Positions 24,266 through 34,058 are shown, counted from the stretch's first letter. The stretch: 64,000 nucleotides of DNA from Sulfitobacter brevis (GCF_900112755.1 NZ_FOMW01000001.1:1-64000), one strand, 5' to 3'. Program-made: numbers and translations. Notes: generated from the letters alone by a model not told the origin.

Positions 24266-27145
24266 ATGAAGCCAAATTTTGCTCTTTCCCTGTCGTTCGA
24301 TGGCATCCGGCTGCTACACCGCACCGCTGGTGGCTGGCGCCTTGTCGGTGAGGTCGCCCTTGAAGCCGAGGATATGGCCGCCGAACTGGCCATGCTGCGC
24401 AAGACAGCAACCTCTCTCGAACCCGGCGGAGTGCGCTCCAAGATACTGATCCCGAACGGACAAATCAAATACCTCACCATCCAGACACCCGGCGCTGAGC
24501 AGCCTAAACGCCGCGCGGCGGCTACCGAAGCATTGGCGGGGGCGACCCCCTATGCCGTCTCCGAGTTGGTGTTTGACATCAGCACCGAGGGGCCGCGCAC
24601 GCATATCGCCGCCGTCGCCCGCGAGACGCTGGAAGAGGCCGAAGCCTTTGCGGTCGAGCACCGTTTCCACCCCGTCAGCTTTGCTGCCATGCCCGAGGAT
24701 GAGACATTTGTCGGCGAGCCGTTCTTTGGCTTGACCGAAACCTCGGGGACCCTGCTGGAATCGGGCGAGAAGGTCGAGCCCGACAGTGTCGCAGTGGTTG
24801 TCGTCGGCGATAGCAAAACCGCCGATCATGACACCGCTCCAGCGCGGCAAGAAGGAGCTGACAAGGCGTCTGGGACCGTCGTGGCGGCGGCTATGGCTGC
24901 GCCGGATGAGCCTCCAGCATCCGCGCCAATTGAAATACCCGAGCCTGCGAACGCACCAATCCCTGCGGACCCGACGCCCGATTCTGTACCGGACGAACTG
25001 CCGCAGCCGACAGATCCGACGCCACCGGCAGCGCCCAAAAAAACGCCCGAGGTTCCCGCAGACCCGACGCCGGCGCCGACCCCGCAAGAAGCGCCACAAC
25101 CAGCGGAGCCTGATCCGGTTGCGCCGCCCGCCGAAGTGCCTTCCCCTGTCGCGCCGCAGCCAAAGTCGCCGCCGCTGGAGAGCCCAACACCACCCGCGCC
25201 CGAAACCCGCGCCGCAACGGCATCGCAGCCCGTCGGTGTCGCGCTGCGCAACGGCCCGCAACTCCCCCCCACCCATCCAGCGGCTAAGCCGCCTGCCCCC
25301 CAAAGCCCACCGGTAAAACCGTCTCTGGGCGCGGCAAACCGTGCGGGCAACGCAAGCAAACCCAGCGCGCCCGCTGTCGCCGCCTCAAAGCCTGCGACGG
25401 CGAATGTCGATCCACTGGCGATCTCCACCGGTTTCATCAGCCGTCGCGGGGCAGAGAATGCCCCGGCCTTGGGTGCTGCAAAACCGGTTGTGCCCGATGC
25501 GGTCCGTCCGGTACCGGCTGTTGCCTTGTCTGCCAGCAAGGCGCAGAGCAGCAACACGCCTCCAACCGCCTCAACCGAAAGCCCTGCCCCCGCCGCTAAG
25601 GCAGGTTTCCTGAGCCGCCGCAAACTCAAAGCAGCAGGTACCCAGCCCCGCAAAGCCGAGCAATCCGCACCGACAGGCCGTGCCGCCGCCCGCGCCAGCG
25701 AAGCAGAGCGGATGACTGTTTTCGGGGCCCGCCGCAGCGCTGGCATCGGAGGAAAGCCGCGTTTCCTCGGGCTGATGCTGACCTTGGCGCTTTTGGTCTT
25801 TCTGGCTGGCGTCGCAGCATGGGCCTCGGTATTTCTCGATGACGGGCGCGGCATTTCGCGTCTCTTCGGGGATCGCGCTCCCAAAACGGTGACGGCTCCG
25901 ACATCCGAAGACGCGGCTATTGCGCCACAGGCTGCTCTGGTTCCCCAACCCGCTCCTGAGAACCCCGTAGCAACAGTCGAGACTGCCTCGCTCGAACCGG
26001 GACTGAGCGACGAAGACGGCGCGATACTGGATGCTTTGAGCGAACCTGTCCTGCCCGAGCCAGATACACCCCCGACAGAAGCCGAGATCGACGCTAAATA
26101 TGCCGCGACCGGCATCTGGATGTACGCGCCCAGCGTCCCGCCCGAACCTGCGGGGCTGATTGATATCGAAGACCTTTATCTGACCTCGATTGATCCGGTT
26201 AGCACCTCCACCGATGCCGTCGCCTTGCCTGCGGCGGAAAGCTTTGCCTCCGATCTGCTGCTGGCTTCGCTGAGCTCGCCTGCAGCTGCGGGTACGAATT
26301 TCGCGCTTGGCCCCGACGGCATGGTGATCCCGACGGCCCAAGGCGCCATCAGTCCCGATGGCGTCACCGTTTACCTTGGTCGCCCTGAAAAAGTGCCGCC
26401 AGCGACCATGGCACGGTTCCAAGCGGTGCCACAGGAAACATCGGTCGCGGCAGAGCAATCGGCGCTTGCCGCTTTTCGCCCGAAAACAAGGCCCGAAGAT
26501 CTTGAGGAAACCACGGAGCGCTCCCAGCTTGACGGATTGACCCGCAGCGAATTGGCCGATTTCCGTCCAGCTTTGCGCGCCAAATCTTTGCAAGAGGCCG
26601 CGCAGGAGGCGCTAAACGCCGAAAAGGTAGAACAAGCCGCAGTTGTGTCGGCGCAGGACACCCGTGCAGCCGTCGCCGCAGCCCTGCTCAGCCCGCCGGT
26701 AGTGCCGGAACCTGAGGTCGTCCCGACAGTGGGGGCAGATGCCACTAAATTCGCAGTCGCCTCTTCGGTGCGCCCCGATACCCGCCCACGCAACTTTGGC
26801 CGCTTGGTCAAACGCGCCGAAAAACTCGCGCCGCGTGAGGAAACAGTTGTCGCCAGCGCGGCCGCCGTAGCGCCACGGGTGGTGCAGCCTTCGATCCCCT
26901 CTAAAACTTCGGTGGCCAAACAGGCGACCACAAGTAATGCGATCAACCTGCGCAAGATCAACCTGATCGGCGTCTATGGCAAACCCTCCGAGCGCCGCGC
27001 GCTGGTCCGGCTTGGCAATGGCCGCTATCAAAAACTGGTTGTTGGCGACAAAATCGACGGGGGGCGCGTGTCGGCCATCGGCGACAGCGAATTGCGCTAT
27101 TCCAAAGGCGGGCGCAATGTCGTCCTGAAGATGCCAAACACTTAA
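24266..27145 (+). CDS. Large envelope-spanning protein, GspL/PilM-like plus GspC/PilP-like
   Basis: A 959-residue protein. Residues 1-170 look like the cytoplasmic actin-like part of GspL/PilM proteins (FALSLSFDGIRLLHRTAGGW, KILIPNGQIKYLTIQ, ATEALAGATPYAVSELVFDI). Residues about 190-490 are a long Pro/Ala-rich disordered linker. One membrane helix follows at about 499-522 (LMLTLALLVFLAGVAAWASV), then a mostly unstructured periplasmic part with three related FRP/VRP motifs (AFRPKTRP, DFRPALRA, SVRPDTRP). The last 65 residues (INLIGVYGKPSERRALVRLG, KLVVGDKIDGGRVSAIGD, ELRYSKGGRNVVLKMP) match the HR/PilP-type domain of secretion-system inner-membrane proteins. No other type II secretion or pilus gene is adjacent. 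Function is inferred only from the domains. Confidence 0.65.
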   Translation: MKPNFALSLSFDGIRLLHRTAGGWRLVGEVALEAEDMAAELAMLRKTATSLEPGGVRSKILIPNGQIKYLTIQTPGAEQPKRRAAATEALAGATPYAVSELVFDISTEGPRTHIAAVARETLEEAEAFAVEHRFHPVSFAAMPEDETFVGEPFFGLTETSGTLLESGEKVEPDSVAVVVVGDSKTADHDTAPARQEGADKASGTVVAAAMAAPDEPPASAPIEIPEPANAPIPADPTPDSVPDELPQPTDPTPPAAPKKTPEVPADPTPAPTPQEAPQPAEPDPVAPPAEVPSPVAPQPKSPPLESPTPPAPETRAATASQPVGVALRNGPQLPPTHPAAKPPAPQSPPVKPSLGAANRAGNASKPSAPAVAASKPATANVDPLAISTGFISRRGAENAPALGAAKPVVPDAVRPVPAVALSASKAQSSNTPPTASTESPAPAAKAGFLSRRKLKAAGTQPRKAEQSAPTGRAAARASEAERMTVFGARRSAGIGGKPRFLGLMLTLALLVFLAGVAAWASVFLDDGRGISRLFGDRAPKTVTAPTSEDAAIAPQAALVPQPAPENPVATVETASLEPGLSDEDGAILDALSEPVLPEPDTPPTEAEIDAKYAATGIWMYAPSVPPEPAGLIDIEDLYLTSIDPVSTSTDAVALPAAESFASDLLLASLSSPAAAGTNFALGPDGMVIPTAQGAISPDGVTVYLGRPEKVPPATMARFQAVPQETSVAAEQSALAAFRPKTRPEDLEETTERSQLDGLTRSELADFRPALRAKSLQEAAQEALNAEKVEQAAVVSAQDTRAAVAAALLSPPVVPEPEVVPTVGADATKFAVASSVRPDTRPRNFGRLVKRAEKLAPREETVVASAAAVAPRVVQPSIPSKTSVAKQATTSNAINLRKINLIGVYGKPSERRALVRLGNGRYQKLVVGDKIDGGRVSAIGDSELRYSKGGRNVVLKMPNT

Positions 27146-27205
27146 TACTCAACCGACAGCCAGCGCGGCAGCTACGCACACCTGCGGCTTTTGCCCCCGC
27201 CACGT

Positions 27206-27234
27206 AAAAAAGGGGGCAGTCATCCCGCCCCCTT
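27206..27234 (-). terminator. Rho-independent terminator of hppD
   Basis: On the minus strand AAGGGGGC and GCCCCCTT form a stem around GGGATGACT, followed by TTTT. It lies 22 bases after the hppD stop and may also serve the convergent gene ending at 27145. Confidence 0.8.
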
Positions 27235-27256
27235 CATCACAGTTTATATAATCGCA

Positions 27257-28351
27257 TTAGCTTTCAGCGAGTTCACCACTGTCGATCTGCTCCTGCTCGA
27301 TGCTCTCAAACAGCGCTTTGAAGTTGCCCTCGCCAAAACCATCATCGCCTTTGCGTTCAATAAATTCGAAAAAGATCGGCCCGATCACGGTTTTCGAGAA
27401 GATTTGCAACAAAATACGGGTTTCGCCGCCATCTACCACACCTTCGCCGTCAATCAGAATGCCGTGCTTCATCATCCGCTCCAGCGGCTCGGTATGGCCG
27501 GTGACACGGTCGCGGCTCATCTTGTAGTAGGTCTCGGGGGGGCCCGGCATGAACTTCAGGCCATTTTCAGCAATCGCGTCGGTGGCGTCGTAAACGTTGC
27601 GCGCCCCGACCGCGATGTGCTGGATGCCCTCGCCGTTATATTTCTTGAGATAGGCAACGATCTGGCCCTTCTCGTCGCGATCTTCGTTGATCGGGATGCG
27701 GATCCGTCCACAAGGCGAAGTTAGCGCACGGCTGGTCAGGCCGGTGAACTTGCCCTGAATGTCGAAAAACCGGATTTCGCGGAAGTTGAACAGGTCGCCG
27801 TAGAACCTGAACCACAGATCCATGTTGCCCTTAAACACATTGTGGGTGAGGTGATCGAGATAGTAAAATCCGACACCTTCAGGCTTGGATTGCGCGATCC
27901 AGTCGTACTCCCAGTTATAGGGTGACGTGTCATAATATTGATCGACGAAATAGATCAATGACCCGCCGATGCCCATGATCGCGGGCACATCCAGCACCTT
28001 GCCGTCGCCTGTGTACTCTTCCGCCCCCTTCGAGACCGCGTGTTCCAACGCTTTCGCTGCATCGACCACACGCCAGCCCATCGACGGCGCACAGGGGCCG
28101 TGTTCCTGCACGAACTTTGCGGCGAAACTGTCGGGATCGGCGTTCAGTACATAGGTGATGTCGCCCTGCTGCCACAGCTCGATCTTTTGGGTTTTGTGAT
28201 TGGCCACATGGACATATCCCATGCGGGTAAACACATCGCGCAATTCCTGTGGATCGGGGCTGGCGAATTCTACAAACTCGAACCCGTCGGTTCCGGCAGG
28301 GTTATCGGACGAAATCACAGTTTTGGCGGCGTCATGTGGGAACGGACCCAT
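27257..28351 (-). CDS. hppD: 4-Hydroxyphenylpyruvate dioxygenase
   Basis: Converts 4-hydroxyphenylpyruvate to homogentisate in tyrosine degradation, with non-heme iron. The 364-residue protein has the iron ligands in YLDHLTHNV (His), GIQHIAVG (His) and IGPIFFEFIERKGDDGFGEG (Glu), with the substrate-binding C-terminal GEGNFKALFESIE. The ATG at 28351 is set by AAGGAG 8 bases upstream; the frame to 28429 would add a non-homologous N-terminus. It is divergent from an Lrp-type regulator, a common arrangement for control of tyrosine catabolism. Homogentisate dioxygenase is not in the window. Confidence 0.95.
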   Translation of the reverse strand: MGPFPHDAAKTVISSDNPAGTDGFEFVEFASPDPQELRDVFTRMGYVHVANHKTQKIELWQQGDITYVLNADPDSFAAKFVQEHGPCAPSMGWRVVDAAKALEHAVSKGAEEYTGDGKVLDVPAIMGIGGSLIYFVDQYYDTSPYNWEYDWIAQSKPEGVGFYYLDHLTHNVFKGNMDLWFRFYGDLFNFREIRFFDIQGKFTGLTSRALTSPCGRIRIPINEDRDEKGQIVAYLKKYNGEGIQHIAVGARNVYDATDAIAENGLKFMPGPPETYYKMSRDRVTGHTEPLERMMKHGILIDGEGVVDGGETRILLQIFSKTVIGPIFFEFIERKGDDGFGEGNFKALFESIEQEQIDSGELAES

Positions 28352-28485
28352 GGGCGGTCTCCTTTTTAAGCAATTGGTGGAAATATATCCAAGAAAATGC
28401 GCAGGTTTTGCGCTTTCTCCTGCAAGCACCTAGCCATTTTCGCAAAATTACCGCACAATCATCGAATTAGACGCGGAGTTTACGC

Positions 28486-28944
28486 ATGCCATTGGACGAA
28501 ACCGACACGCGCCTGCTGACAGCGCTCCAGAAGGACGCACATCTGACCGCCCAAGAATTGGGCGAGCGGTTGAATATGTCGGCCTCGCAAGCGGGGCGCA
28601 GACGCCAGCGGCTGGAGGAGCACGGCTATATTCGCGGATACGTCGCGCGGCTTGATCCGGTGCGGTTGGGGCTGAATGTACAAGGCTTTGTGCAGGTCCA
28701 TCTCGGCACCCACGGGCCGGAGCACTCTGCCAGTTTTGCGCGGCTTCTCGCCACGCGGGCTGAAATAGTCAGCGCCTGGACGATGACCGGGGATGCGGAT
28801 TATCTGCTGAGGGTCTATTGTAGCGATCTACCAAGTCTGAACACCCTGATCCACGAGGTCCTCCTGCGCCACCCTGCCGTTTCGCGCGTGCACAGCCAGA
28901 TTGTGATGGACCAACTGAAACCCGACGGGCCGCTGCCCACCTAA
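28486..28944 (+). CDS. Lrp/AsnC-family transcriptional regulator
   Basis: A 152-residue regulator: LDETDTRLLTALQKDAHLTA, the helix-turn-helix TAQELGERLNMSASQAGRRR, then the ligand-binding RAM domain (GLNVQGFVQVHLG, IVSAWTMTGDADYLLRVYCS, HPAVSRVHSQIVMDQLK). It is transcribed divergently from hppD across a 134-base intergenic region, so it probably controls hppD in response to an aromatic amino acid; this is inferred from position. The antiporter gene follows 30 bases downstream. Confidence 0.9.
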   Translation: MPLDETDTRLLTALQKDAHLTAQELGERLNMSASQAGRRRQRLEEHGYIRGYVARLDPVRLGLNVQGFVQVHLGTHGPEHSASFARLLATRAEIVSAWTMTGDADYLLRVYCSDLPSLNTLIHEVLLRHPAVSRVHSQIVMDQLKPDGPLPT

Positions 28945-28974
28945 GACACTGGGGCCGCCCCCGAAAGGACCGAC

Positions 28975-30888
28975 ATGGAAGGTTTCCTGTTCCAAGCCAC
29001 CATCTACCTCGCCGCTGCGGTGATCGCGGTGCCTATTGCCGCCCGATTGGGGCTGGGGTCGGTGCTGGGTTATCTGGCTGCGGGGATCATGATTGGTCCG
29101 GTGCTGGGGCTGGTCGGCTCGGAAACCAAGGACTTGCAGCACTTTGCCGAGTTTGGCGTGGTGATGATGCTGTTTCTCATCGGGCTGGAGCTTGAGCCCC
29201 GCGCCCTGTGGGACATGCGGCACCGATTGCTGGGCTTGGGCGGCTTGCAGGTTGTGCTCTCCACAGCGGCGCTGATGGCGATTGCCATGGCCTATCAGCA
29301 ACCGTGGAGCGTCGCCTTGGCGATCGGCCTGACCCTGTCGCTGTCTTCGACCGCGATCGTGCTGCAAACCCTGTCGGAAAAGGGGCTGATGCAGACTGGC
29401 GGCGGGCGCTCGGTGTTTTCGGTGCTGCTCACACAGGATATCGCGGTGATCCCGATCCTCGCGTTTCTGCCGCTGCTGGCCATTGCAGTGCCGATGGGCA
29501 TGTTGCCGGACGGATCAATCTCGCTGGATGCTGAAACGGTGGAAAGTGCTCATGGCGTCGCCGAGGCAGGCCACGGCTCCGATGCCGCACATGCCGCCTT
29601 CAGCTATGTTCAGGGCTTGCCCGGTTGGGGAATTACACTCGCGACGCTGGGCGCGATTGCCGCGATTATCTTTGTCGGCGTGTTCTTCACCCGCCCTGTA
29701 TTCCGGTTTATCCATTCCGCCAACCTGCGCGAGATGTATACCGCGCTGGCATTGCTGATCGTCGTCGGCATTTCATTCCTGATGATGCTCGTCGGGTTGT
29801 CGCCTGCACTTGGGGCGTTTCTCGCGGGTGTGGTTCTCGCCAGCTCAGAATTTCGCCACGAGCTTGAGACCGACCTTGAGCCCTTCAAGGGCCTGCTTTT
29901 GGGGCTGTTCTTCATCACCGTGGGCGCAGGCATCAACTTCGAGCTTTTGGTCTCCAAGCCCGTGATCATCCCCGGCATTGCGGTGCTGGTCATCGTGGTG
30001 AAGGGGTTGATCCTTTATGGACTGGGCTGGATATTTAAGATGCGCGGCCGCGACAGGTGGCTGTTTGCGCTGGCGCTGGCGCAGGCCGGTGAATTCGGTT
30101 TCGTGCTGGTCAGCTTTTCGGTGACCACCGGCGTGATCCCCAATGAAATCGCCGAAACCCTGTTGCTGGTGATTGCGCTGTCGATGCTGATCACCCCGCT
30201 TCTGTTCATCCTCTATGACACGATCAGCACGCGGATGGAGGAAAGCGGCGTAATAACACCCGACGAGATCGACGAAGAAGGTCCGGTGATCATCGCGGGT
30301 GTGGGCCGTTTTGGCCAGATCGTGAACCGCATTGTACAGGCCAGCGGCTTTCGCACTGTTGTCTTGGACGTGAACCCAGAAACCATCGCGGTGATGCGCC
30401 GTTTTGGCTTCAAAGCTTTTCTCGGCGATCCGACACGGCCCGATATCCTGCGTAAAGCCGGGCTTAAAAACGCCCGCGTACTGGTGGTGGCCTTGGATGA
30501 TCCCAAATCAGCGCTACAGCTGATCGCCTATGCCCGCAAACAGCGCCCCGATCTGCATATCGTCACCCGCGCCCATGACCGGACGGACGTCTACCGCCAG
30601 TATCAGGCAGGCGCCAATGACATCGTGCGCGAGATGTTTGACAGCAGCCTGCGTGCGGGCCGCTATGTGCTGGAGAATATGGGGTTGTCTGAGTACGAAG
30701 CCTCGGAAGCGCAAAAGTTGTTTTACACCCACGACCGCGCCTCGGTCCGTGAGTTGGCAGCGCTCTGGCGTCCTGACGTGCCGCCGTCCGAGAACAAGGC
30801 CTATGTGGCACGTGCCAAGGAATTGCAGAAAGACCTCGAAACCGCCTTTCTCAATCGTGGCGACGAGGACGATAAGAAACGCGCCTGA
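28975..30888 (+). CDS. Monovalent cation:proton antiporter-2 family protein with RCK domain (KefB-like)
   Basis: A 637-residue inner-membrane antiporter: about twelve membrane segments in residues 1-395 (for instance LAAAVIAVPIAARLGLGSVL, VVMMLFLIGLELEPRALWDM, LSLSSTAIVLQTLSEKGLMQ, GLSPALGAFLAGVVLASSEF) followed by a TrkA-N/RCK domain from about 440 with the nucleotide-binding VIIAGVGRFGQIVNRIV and a charged C-terminal tail. This is the KefB/KefC/YbaL type, normally potassium or sodium efflux in exchange for protons. AAAGGA lies before the ATG. Glutathione gating as in KefC is not shown by the sequence. Confidence 0.88.
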   Translation: MEGFLFQATIYLAAAVIAVPIAARLGLGSVLGYLAAGIMIGPVLGLVGSETKDLQHFAEFGVVMMLFLIGLELEPRALWDMRHRLLGLGGLQVVLSTAALMAIAMAYQQPWSVALAIGLTLSLSSTAIVLQTLSEKGLMQTGGGRSVFSVLLTQDIAVIPILAFLPLLAIAVPMGMLPDGSISLDAETVESAHGVAEAGHGSDAAHAAFSYVQGLPGWGITLATLGAIAAIIFVGVFFTRPVFRFIHSANLREMYTALALLIVVGISFLMMLVGLSPALGAFLAGVVLASSEFRHELETDLEPFKGLLLGLFFITVGAGINFELLVSKPVIIPGIAVLVIVVKGLILYGLGWIFKMRGRDRWLFALALAQAGEFGFVLVSFSVTTGVIPNEIAETLLLVIALSMLITPLLFILYDTISTRMEESGVITPDEIDEEGPVIIAGVGRFGQIVNRIVQASGFRTVVLDVNPETIAVMRRFGFKAFLGDPTRPDILRKAGLKNARVLVVALDDPKSALQLIAYARKQRPDLHIVTRAHDRTDVYRQYQAGANDIVREMFDSSLRAGRYVLENMGLSEYEASEAQKLFYTHDRASVRELAALWRPDVPPSENKAYVARAKELQKDLETAFLNRGDEDDKKRA

Positions 30889-30924
30889 TACCCGGTCGGG
30901 TGCACATCAATCGCGTGCAGTGTG

Positions 30925-31938
30925 TCAGGTATCGCTGACACCAGCCTCGGCAAAGGTCGCCATCCCGACGTGGCAGGCCACAGCGCCCTTGAGCACCCCA
31001 ATCGCCAGCGCCCCGCCCGAGGCTTCGCCTAAACGTAGGCCAAGCTGCAAGAGCGGTGCCTTGCCTAAAGCCTCCAACAAGCGGGCGTGGCCGCCCTCAG
31101 CGCTCAGGTGTCCCGCGACCGCGTGATCAAGCGCGCCTGCATGGCTCTGTGCGAGGCAAAGGGCCGCCGCACAGCAGATAAACCCGTCGAGGATCACCGG
31201 AATACGCAGTGCCCGCGCCCGCGCAATTGCCCCGACCATGCCGGCCAGCTCCCGCCCGCCAAGACGGCGCAGGGTTTCAAGCCCGTCGCCCTGACCGCCA
31301 TGCAATGCCACGGCCTCGGCGACAACGCGGGTTTTTAGCGATAGGCCCGCATCATCGACGCCCGTACCACGGCCCGTCCAATCCGCAGCTTCCCCACCCA
31401 ACAACGCACAGGCCAATGCTGCCGCCGAGGTGGTATTGGCGATGCCCATCTCACCGACGACCAGCAAATCCGCTTGCGGGTCCACCGCATCCCAGCCCGA
31501 TTGCAGGGCGGCCACGAAGGCTTCCTCGTCCATCGCAGGGGCCTTGGTAAAATCTTCGGTGGGCGCATCCAGATCGAGCGAGACCACGTCCAGCGACGCA
31601 CCGACCGAGCGGGCAATCTGGTTGATTGCCGCACCGCCGGTCTGGAAGTTCATCACCATCTGCGCGGTGACTTCCGCCTGGAACGCCGAGACGCCGCGTG
31701 CCGCGACCCCGTGATTGCCAGCGAATACAATCACCTGCGGGGCCGAAATCTCGTTGGCCGCACCACCACGCCAACCGCGATACCAGATCGCAAGGTCCTC
31801 CAGCCGCCCCAAGGCACCGGGGGGTTTGGTCAACTGCCCGTCCCGCGCTGCTGCGGCATCCTGCGCGGCAACGTCGACCGCAGGCTGGCTGGCAAGGAGC
31901 GCACGAAACGCCGCGAGGGTGGCAAAGCTGTGGGACAT
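30925..31938 (-). CDS. cobT: Nicotinate-nucleotide--dimethylbenzimidazole phosphoribosyltransferase
   Basis: Makes alpha-ribazole phosphate for the lower ligand of cobalamin. The 337-residue protein shows [36 protein letters not shown], the phosphate-binding [14 protein letters not shown] with [12 protein letters not shown], the [17 protein letters not shown] strand and the catalytic glutamate E281 in [17 protein letters not shown]. It is divergent from cobS with an 80-base shared promoter region. No cobalamin riboswitch is recognisable in that gap. Confidence 0.95.
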   Translation of the reverse strand: MSHSFATLAAFRALLASQPAVDVAAQDAAAARDGQLTKPPGALGRLEDLAIWYRGWRGGAANEISAPQVIVFAGNHGVAARGVSAFQAEVTAQMVMNFQTGGAAINQIARSVGASLDVVSLDLDAPTEDFTKAPAMDEEAFVAALQSGWDAVDPQADLLVVGEMGIANTTSAAALACALLGGEAADWTGRGTGVDDAGLSLKTRVVAEAVALHGGQGDGLETLRRLGGRELAGMVGAIARARALRIPVILDGFICCAAALCLAQSHAGALDHAVAGHLSAEGGHARLLEALGKAPLLQLGLRLGEASGGALAIGVLKGAVACHVGMATFAEAGVSDT

Positions 31939-32018
31939 GGGGAAAGCTCGATTTGCAGTTTGAGGTTGTTTCGTGTCTAGCCTTAGGTTGGACAGACGAA
32001 AAGGGCAGGAAAGTCGGA

Positions 32019-32810
32019 ATGATTGACAGAAGCGACATCAGCAGACTGGCCGCGGCCTATCGTCCGCAGGATTTGTTGACAGCGCTTGGCCTGCTGACCC
32101 GCCTGCCTTTGCCCGTAGATACCAATACTTCCCCGGACGGGCGGGCAATGGCAGCGGCGGCTTGGGCCTATCCGGTGGCGGGGTTTGCGGTCGGGCTGGT
32201 TGCAGTCGCGTTCGGCTCGGTGCTGGCCGCGCTCTCGGTCGCGCCGCCGGTGGCGGCACTTTTCGTCATGGCGACGATGATTTTGCTTACCGGCGCGATG
32301 CACGAAGACGGGCTGGCCGATTGCGCTGATGGATTTTGGGGCGGTTGGGATCGTGACAGGCGGTTGGAAATCATGAAAGACAGCCAGATCGGCACTTACG
32401 GCGTGATCGGTTTGGCCTTGTCGCTGGGGCTGCGCTGGATGGTGCTGACCTTGCTGATCGAACAAGGCGCACTGGGGATCGGGTTGCTGGGCGCTGCCGT
32501 TATATCCCGCGCCGCGATGGTATGGGTGATGTACCACCTGCCAAACGCCCGCGCTGTCGGCCTGTCGCGGCTGACCGGACGGCCCGACCAAGCCGCCACG
32601 GGTGGCGCAATCGTGCTCGCTGTGCTGATTTCTCTCTGGGTTGCAGGACTGGGTTTTTTCTGGCTCTTGGCAATAGCAGCGGCAGTTGCCTTTGGCTCAG
32701 CACAGATTGCACGACGTAAAATCGGCGGGCAGACCGGTGATGTGTTGGGGGCAATCCAGCAATTGGTCGATCTGGCGGTTTTGGTCACACTGACCACGAT
32801 GATCGGGTAG
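32019..32810 (+). CDS. cobS: Adenosylcobinamide-GDP ribazoletransferase (cobalamin synthase)
   Basis: Joins adenosylcobinamide-GDP to alpha-ribazole, the last step of cobalamin assembly, in the inner membrane. The 263-residue protein has the family signature [20 protein letters not shown] and [20 protein letters not shown], with about six membrane segments. The ATG at 32019 has GGAA just before it and gives the canonical N-terminus ([20 protein letters not shown]). Divergent from cobT, so the two steps that use alpha-ribazole lie together. Confidence 0.94.
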   Translation: MIDRSDISRLAAAYRPQDLLTALGLLTRLPLPVDTNTSPDGRAMAAAAWAYPVAGFAVGLVAVAFGSVLAALSVAPPVAALFVMATMILLTGAMHEDGLADCADGFWGGWDRDRRLEIMKDSQIGTYGVIGLALSLGLRWMVLTLLIEQGALGIGLLGAAVISRAAMVWVMYHLPNARAVGLSRLTGRPDQAATGGAIVLAVLISLWVAGLGFFWLLAIAAAVAFGSAQIARRKIGGQTGDVLGAIQQLVDLAVLVTLTTMIG

Positions 32811-32839
32811 ACTTGGGTACTTCAGCCAGCGCAAAAAGC

Positions 32840-32865
32840 AAAAGGCCGCCCCCGAAGGGACGGCC
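32840..32865 (-). terminator. Rho-independent terminator of carD
   Basis: Minus-strand GGCCGTCCC-TTCG-GGGGCGGCC stem-loop (one G-T pair) with a TTTT run after it, 23 bases past the carD stop. Confidence 0.8.
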
Positions 32866-32888
32866 ATTGGAACTCACTTGCAGCCAGA

Positions 32889-33401
32889 TCAGGCGGCGAC
32901 GCGGCTTTCCAGCACATCACCGACCTGCTTGGCAGCGGCCAACTCGTCACCCCCACCAACAGCGGCAACTTCGCGGGTCAGACGCTCAAGCGCTGCTTCA
33001 TAAAGCTGACGCTCGGAATAGCTCTGCTCGCGTTGGTCATCGGTGCGGTGCAGATCGCGGACCACTTCGGCAATGGCAATCAGATCGCCGGAATTGATCT
33101 TTTGTTCATATTCCTGTGCGCGGCGCGACCACATGGCCCGTTTGACCTTGGCTTTACCTCTAAGGGTTTTCATCGCATGGGTAATCACGTCAGGGCTCGA
33201 TAGAGCGCGCATGCCAATCTCGGTGGCCTTGTGGGTTGGCACCCGCAGGGTCATCTTGTCTTTTTCGAAAGAAATCACGAAGAGTTCCAGCGTAATGCCA
33301 GCGACTTCCTGCTCTTCAACCGAAACAATTTGACCCACGCCGTGCGCGGGATAAACGACGAACTCGTTAGGGCGGAATTCAAGCTTTTTCGACTTAGTCA
33401 T
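32889..33401 (-). CDS. carD: CarD-family RNA polymerase-binding regulator
   Basis: A 170-residue global transcription regulator that binds the RNA polymerase beta subunit and stabilises open complexes at promoters, especially rRNA promoters. The N-terminal RNA polymerase-interacting domain shows FRPNEFVVYPAHGVGQIVSV and LELFVISFEKDKMTLRVPTH, and the C-terminal helical DNA-binding part shows MKTLRGKAKVKRAMWSRRAQ and SERQLYEAALERLTREV. The ATG at 33401 gives the conserved N-terminus (MTKSKKLEFRPNEFVV); upstream codons to 33506 have no match. It is preceded by a 318-base non-coding region that must hold its promoter. Confidence 0.95.
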   Translation of the reverse strand: MTKSKKLEFRPNEFVVYPAHGVGQIVSVEEQEVAGITLELFVISFEKDKMTLRVPTHKATEIGMRALSSPDVITHAMKTLRGKAKVKRAMWSRRAQEYEQKINSGDLIAIAEVVRDLHRTDDQREQSYSERQLYEAALERLTREVAAVGGGDELAAAKQVGDVLESRVAA

Positions 33402-33719
33402 GTACAGGCTCCTATACGCGCGGGGGCTCCCGCTCTTGATGTCATGCATTGATACAAACGGCACAGACAACTGCGGGCAGCGGTCAAGGGCGACCGCGTC
33501 CGGCACTTCGGGTTAGATTATCGGCGTCAACCTATGCAGCTTGGTTGATGGTTTCCCATGTCGTGTGATGGTCCGTTTGGATCAGGCTTGCCCTACTATA
33601 CCACAGAATCGGCCCCACTGAAAGCTGCCGCAGCGTCACTGCAATCAACAATCTTAGTTATCAGCCGTTTACAGCCGCAAGAACAGCCTTCTTGACCCGA
33701 ATCACAGTGATTCGGCGCC
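33402..33719. other. 318-base intergenic region between fdxA and carD
   Basis: Upstream of carD on the minus strand. A TATAGT hexamer lies at about 33597-33602 (minus) but no convincing -35 box precedes it at the right spacing. No gene is seen; the minus frame through 33506 is only an upstream extension of carD. Confidence 0.35.
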
Positions 33720-34058
33720 TCAGCCGCCCTCGCCCGGCGCTTCGGAGAAATATTTCTCCAGCTTGCCGCCCTCGCCATCGCGCTCTTCAGCTTCAGGCAG
33801 GGGGTCTTTTTTGGTGATAATAACAGGCCAAAGCTCGGAATACTTGCGGTTGAATTCAACCCATTTCTCGGCTTCCGGCTCGGTATCAGGGCGGATCGCG
33901 TCGGCAGGGCACTCGGGCTCGCAGACGCCACAATCGATACATTCATCCGGATGGATGACCAGCATGTTTTCGCCTTCATAGAAGCAATCTACTGGGCATA
34001 CCTCGACACAGTCGGTGTATTTGCAGGCAATGCAGGCGTCATTTACGATATATGTCAT
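33720..34058 (-). CDS. fdxA: 7Fe-8S ferredoxin FdxA
   Basis: A 112-residue ferredoxin with one [3Fe-4S] and one [4Fe-4S] cluster. Cysteines lie at C9-x2-C12-x4-C17-x3-C21-x3-C25 ([19 protein letters not shown]) and C40-x2-C43-x2-C46-x3-C50 ([13 protein letters not shown]). The C-terminal extension ([20 protein letters not shown]) is typical of FdxA in alphaproteobacteria, where the gene is often next to carD. Electron partner unknown. Confidence 0.95.
   Translation of the reverse strand: MTYIVNDACIACKYTDCVEVCPVDCFYEGENMLVIHPDECIDCGVCEPECPADAIRPDTEPEAEKWVEFNRKYSELWPVIITKKDPLPEAEERDGEGGKLEKYFSEAPGEGG

Noticed and set aside
24314..25303. 329-residue arginine/glycine-rich minus frame
   Set aside because: Mirror of the Pro/Ala-rich linker of the large envelope protein; repeats of CCG and GCC on one strand give R and G on the other.
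31939..32018. Cobalamin riboswitch between cobT and cobS
   Set aside because: The gap is only 80 bases, far too short for the riboswitch, and no B12-box-like sequence is visible.
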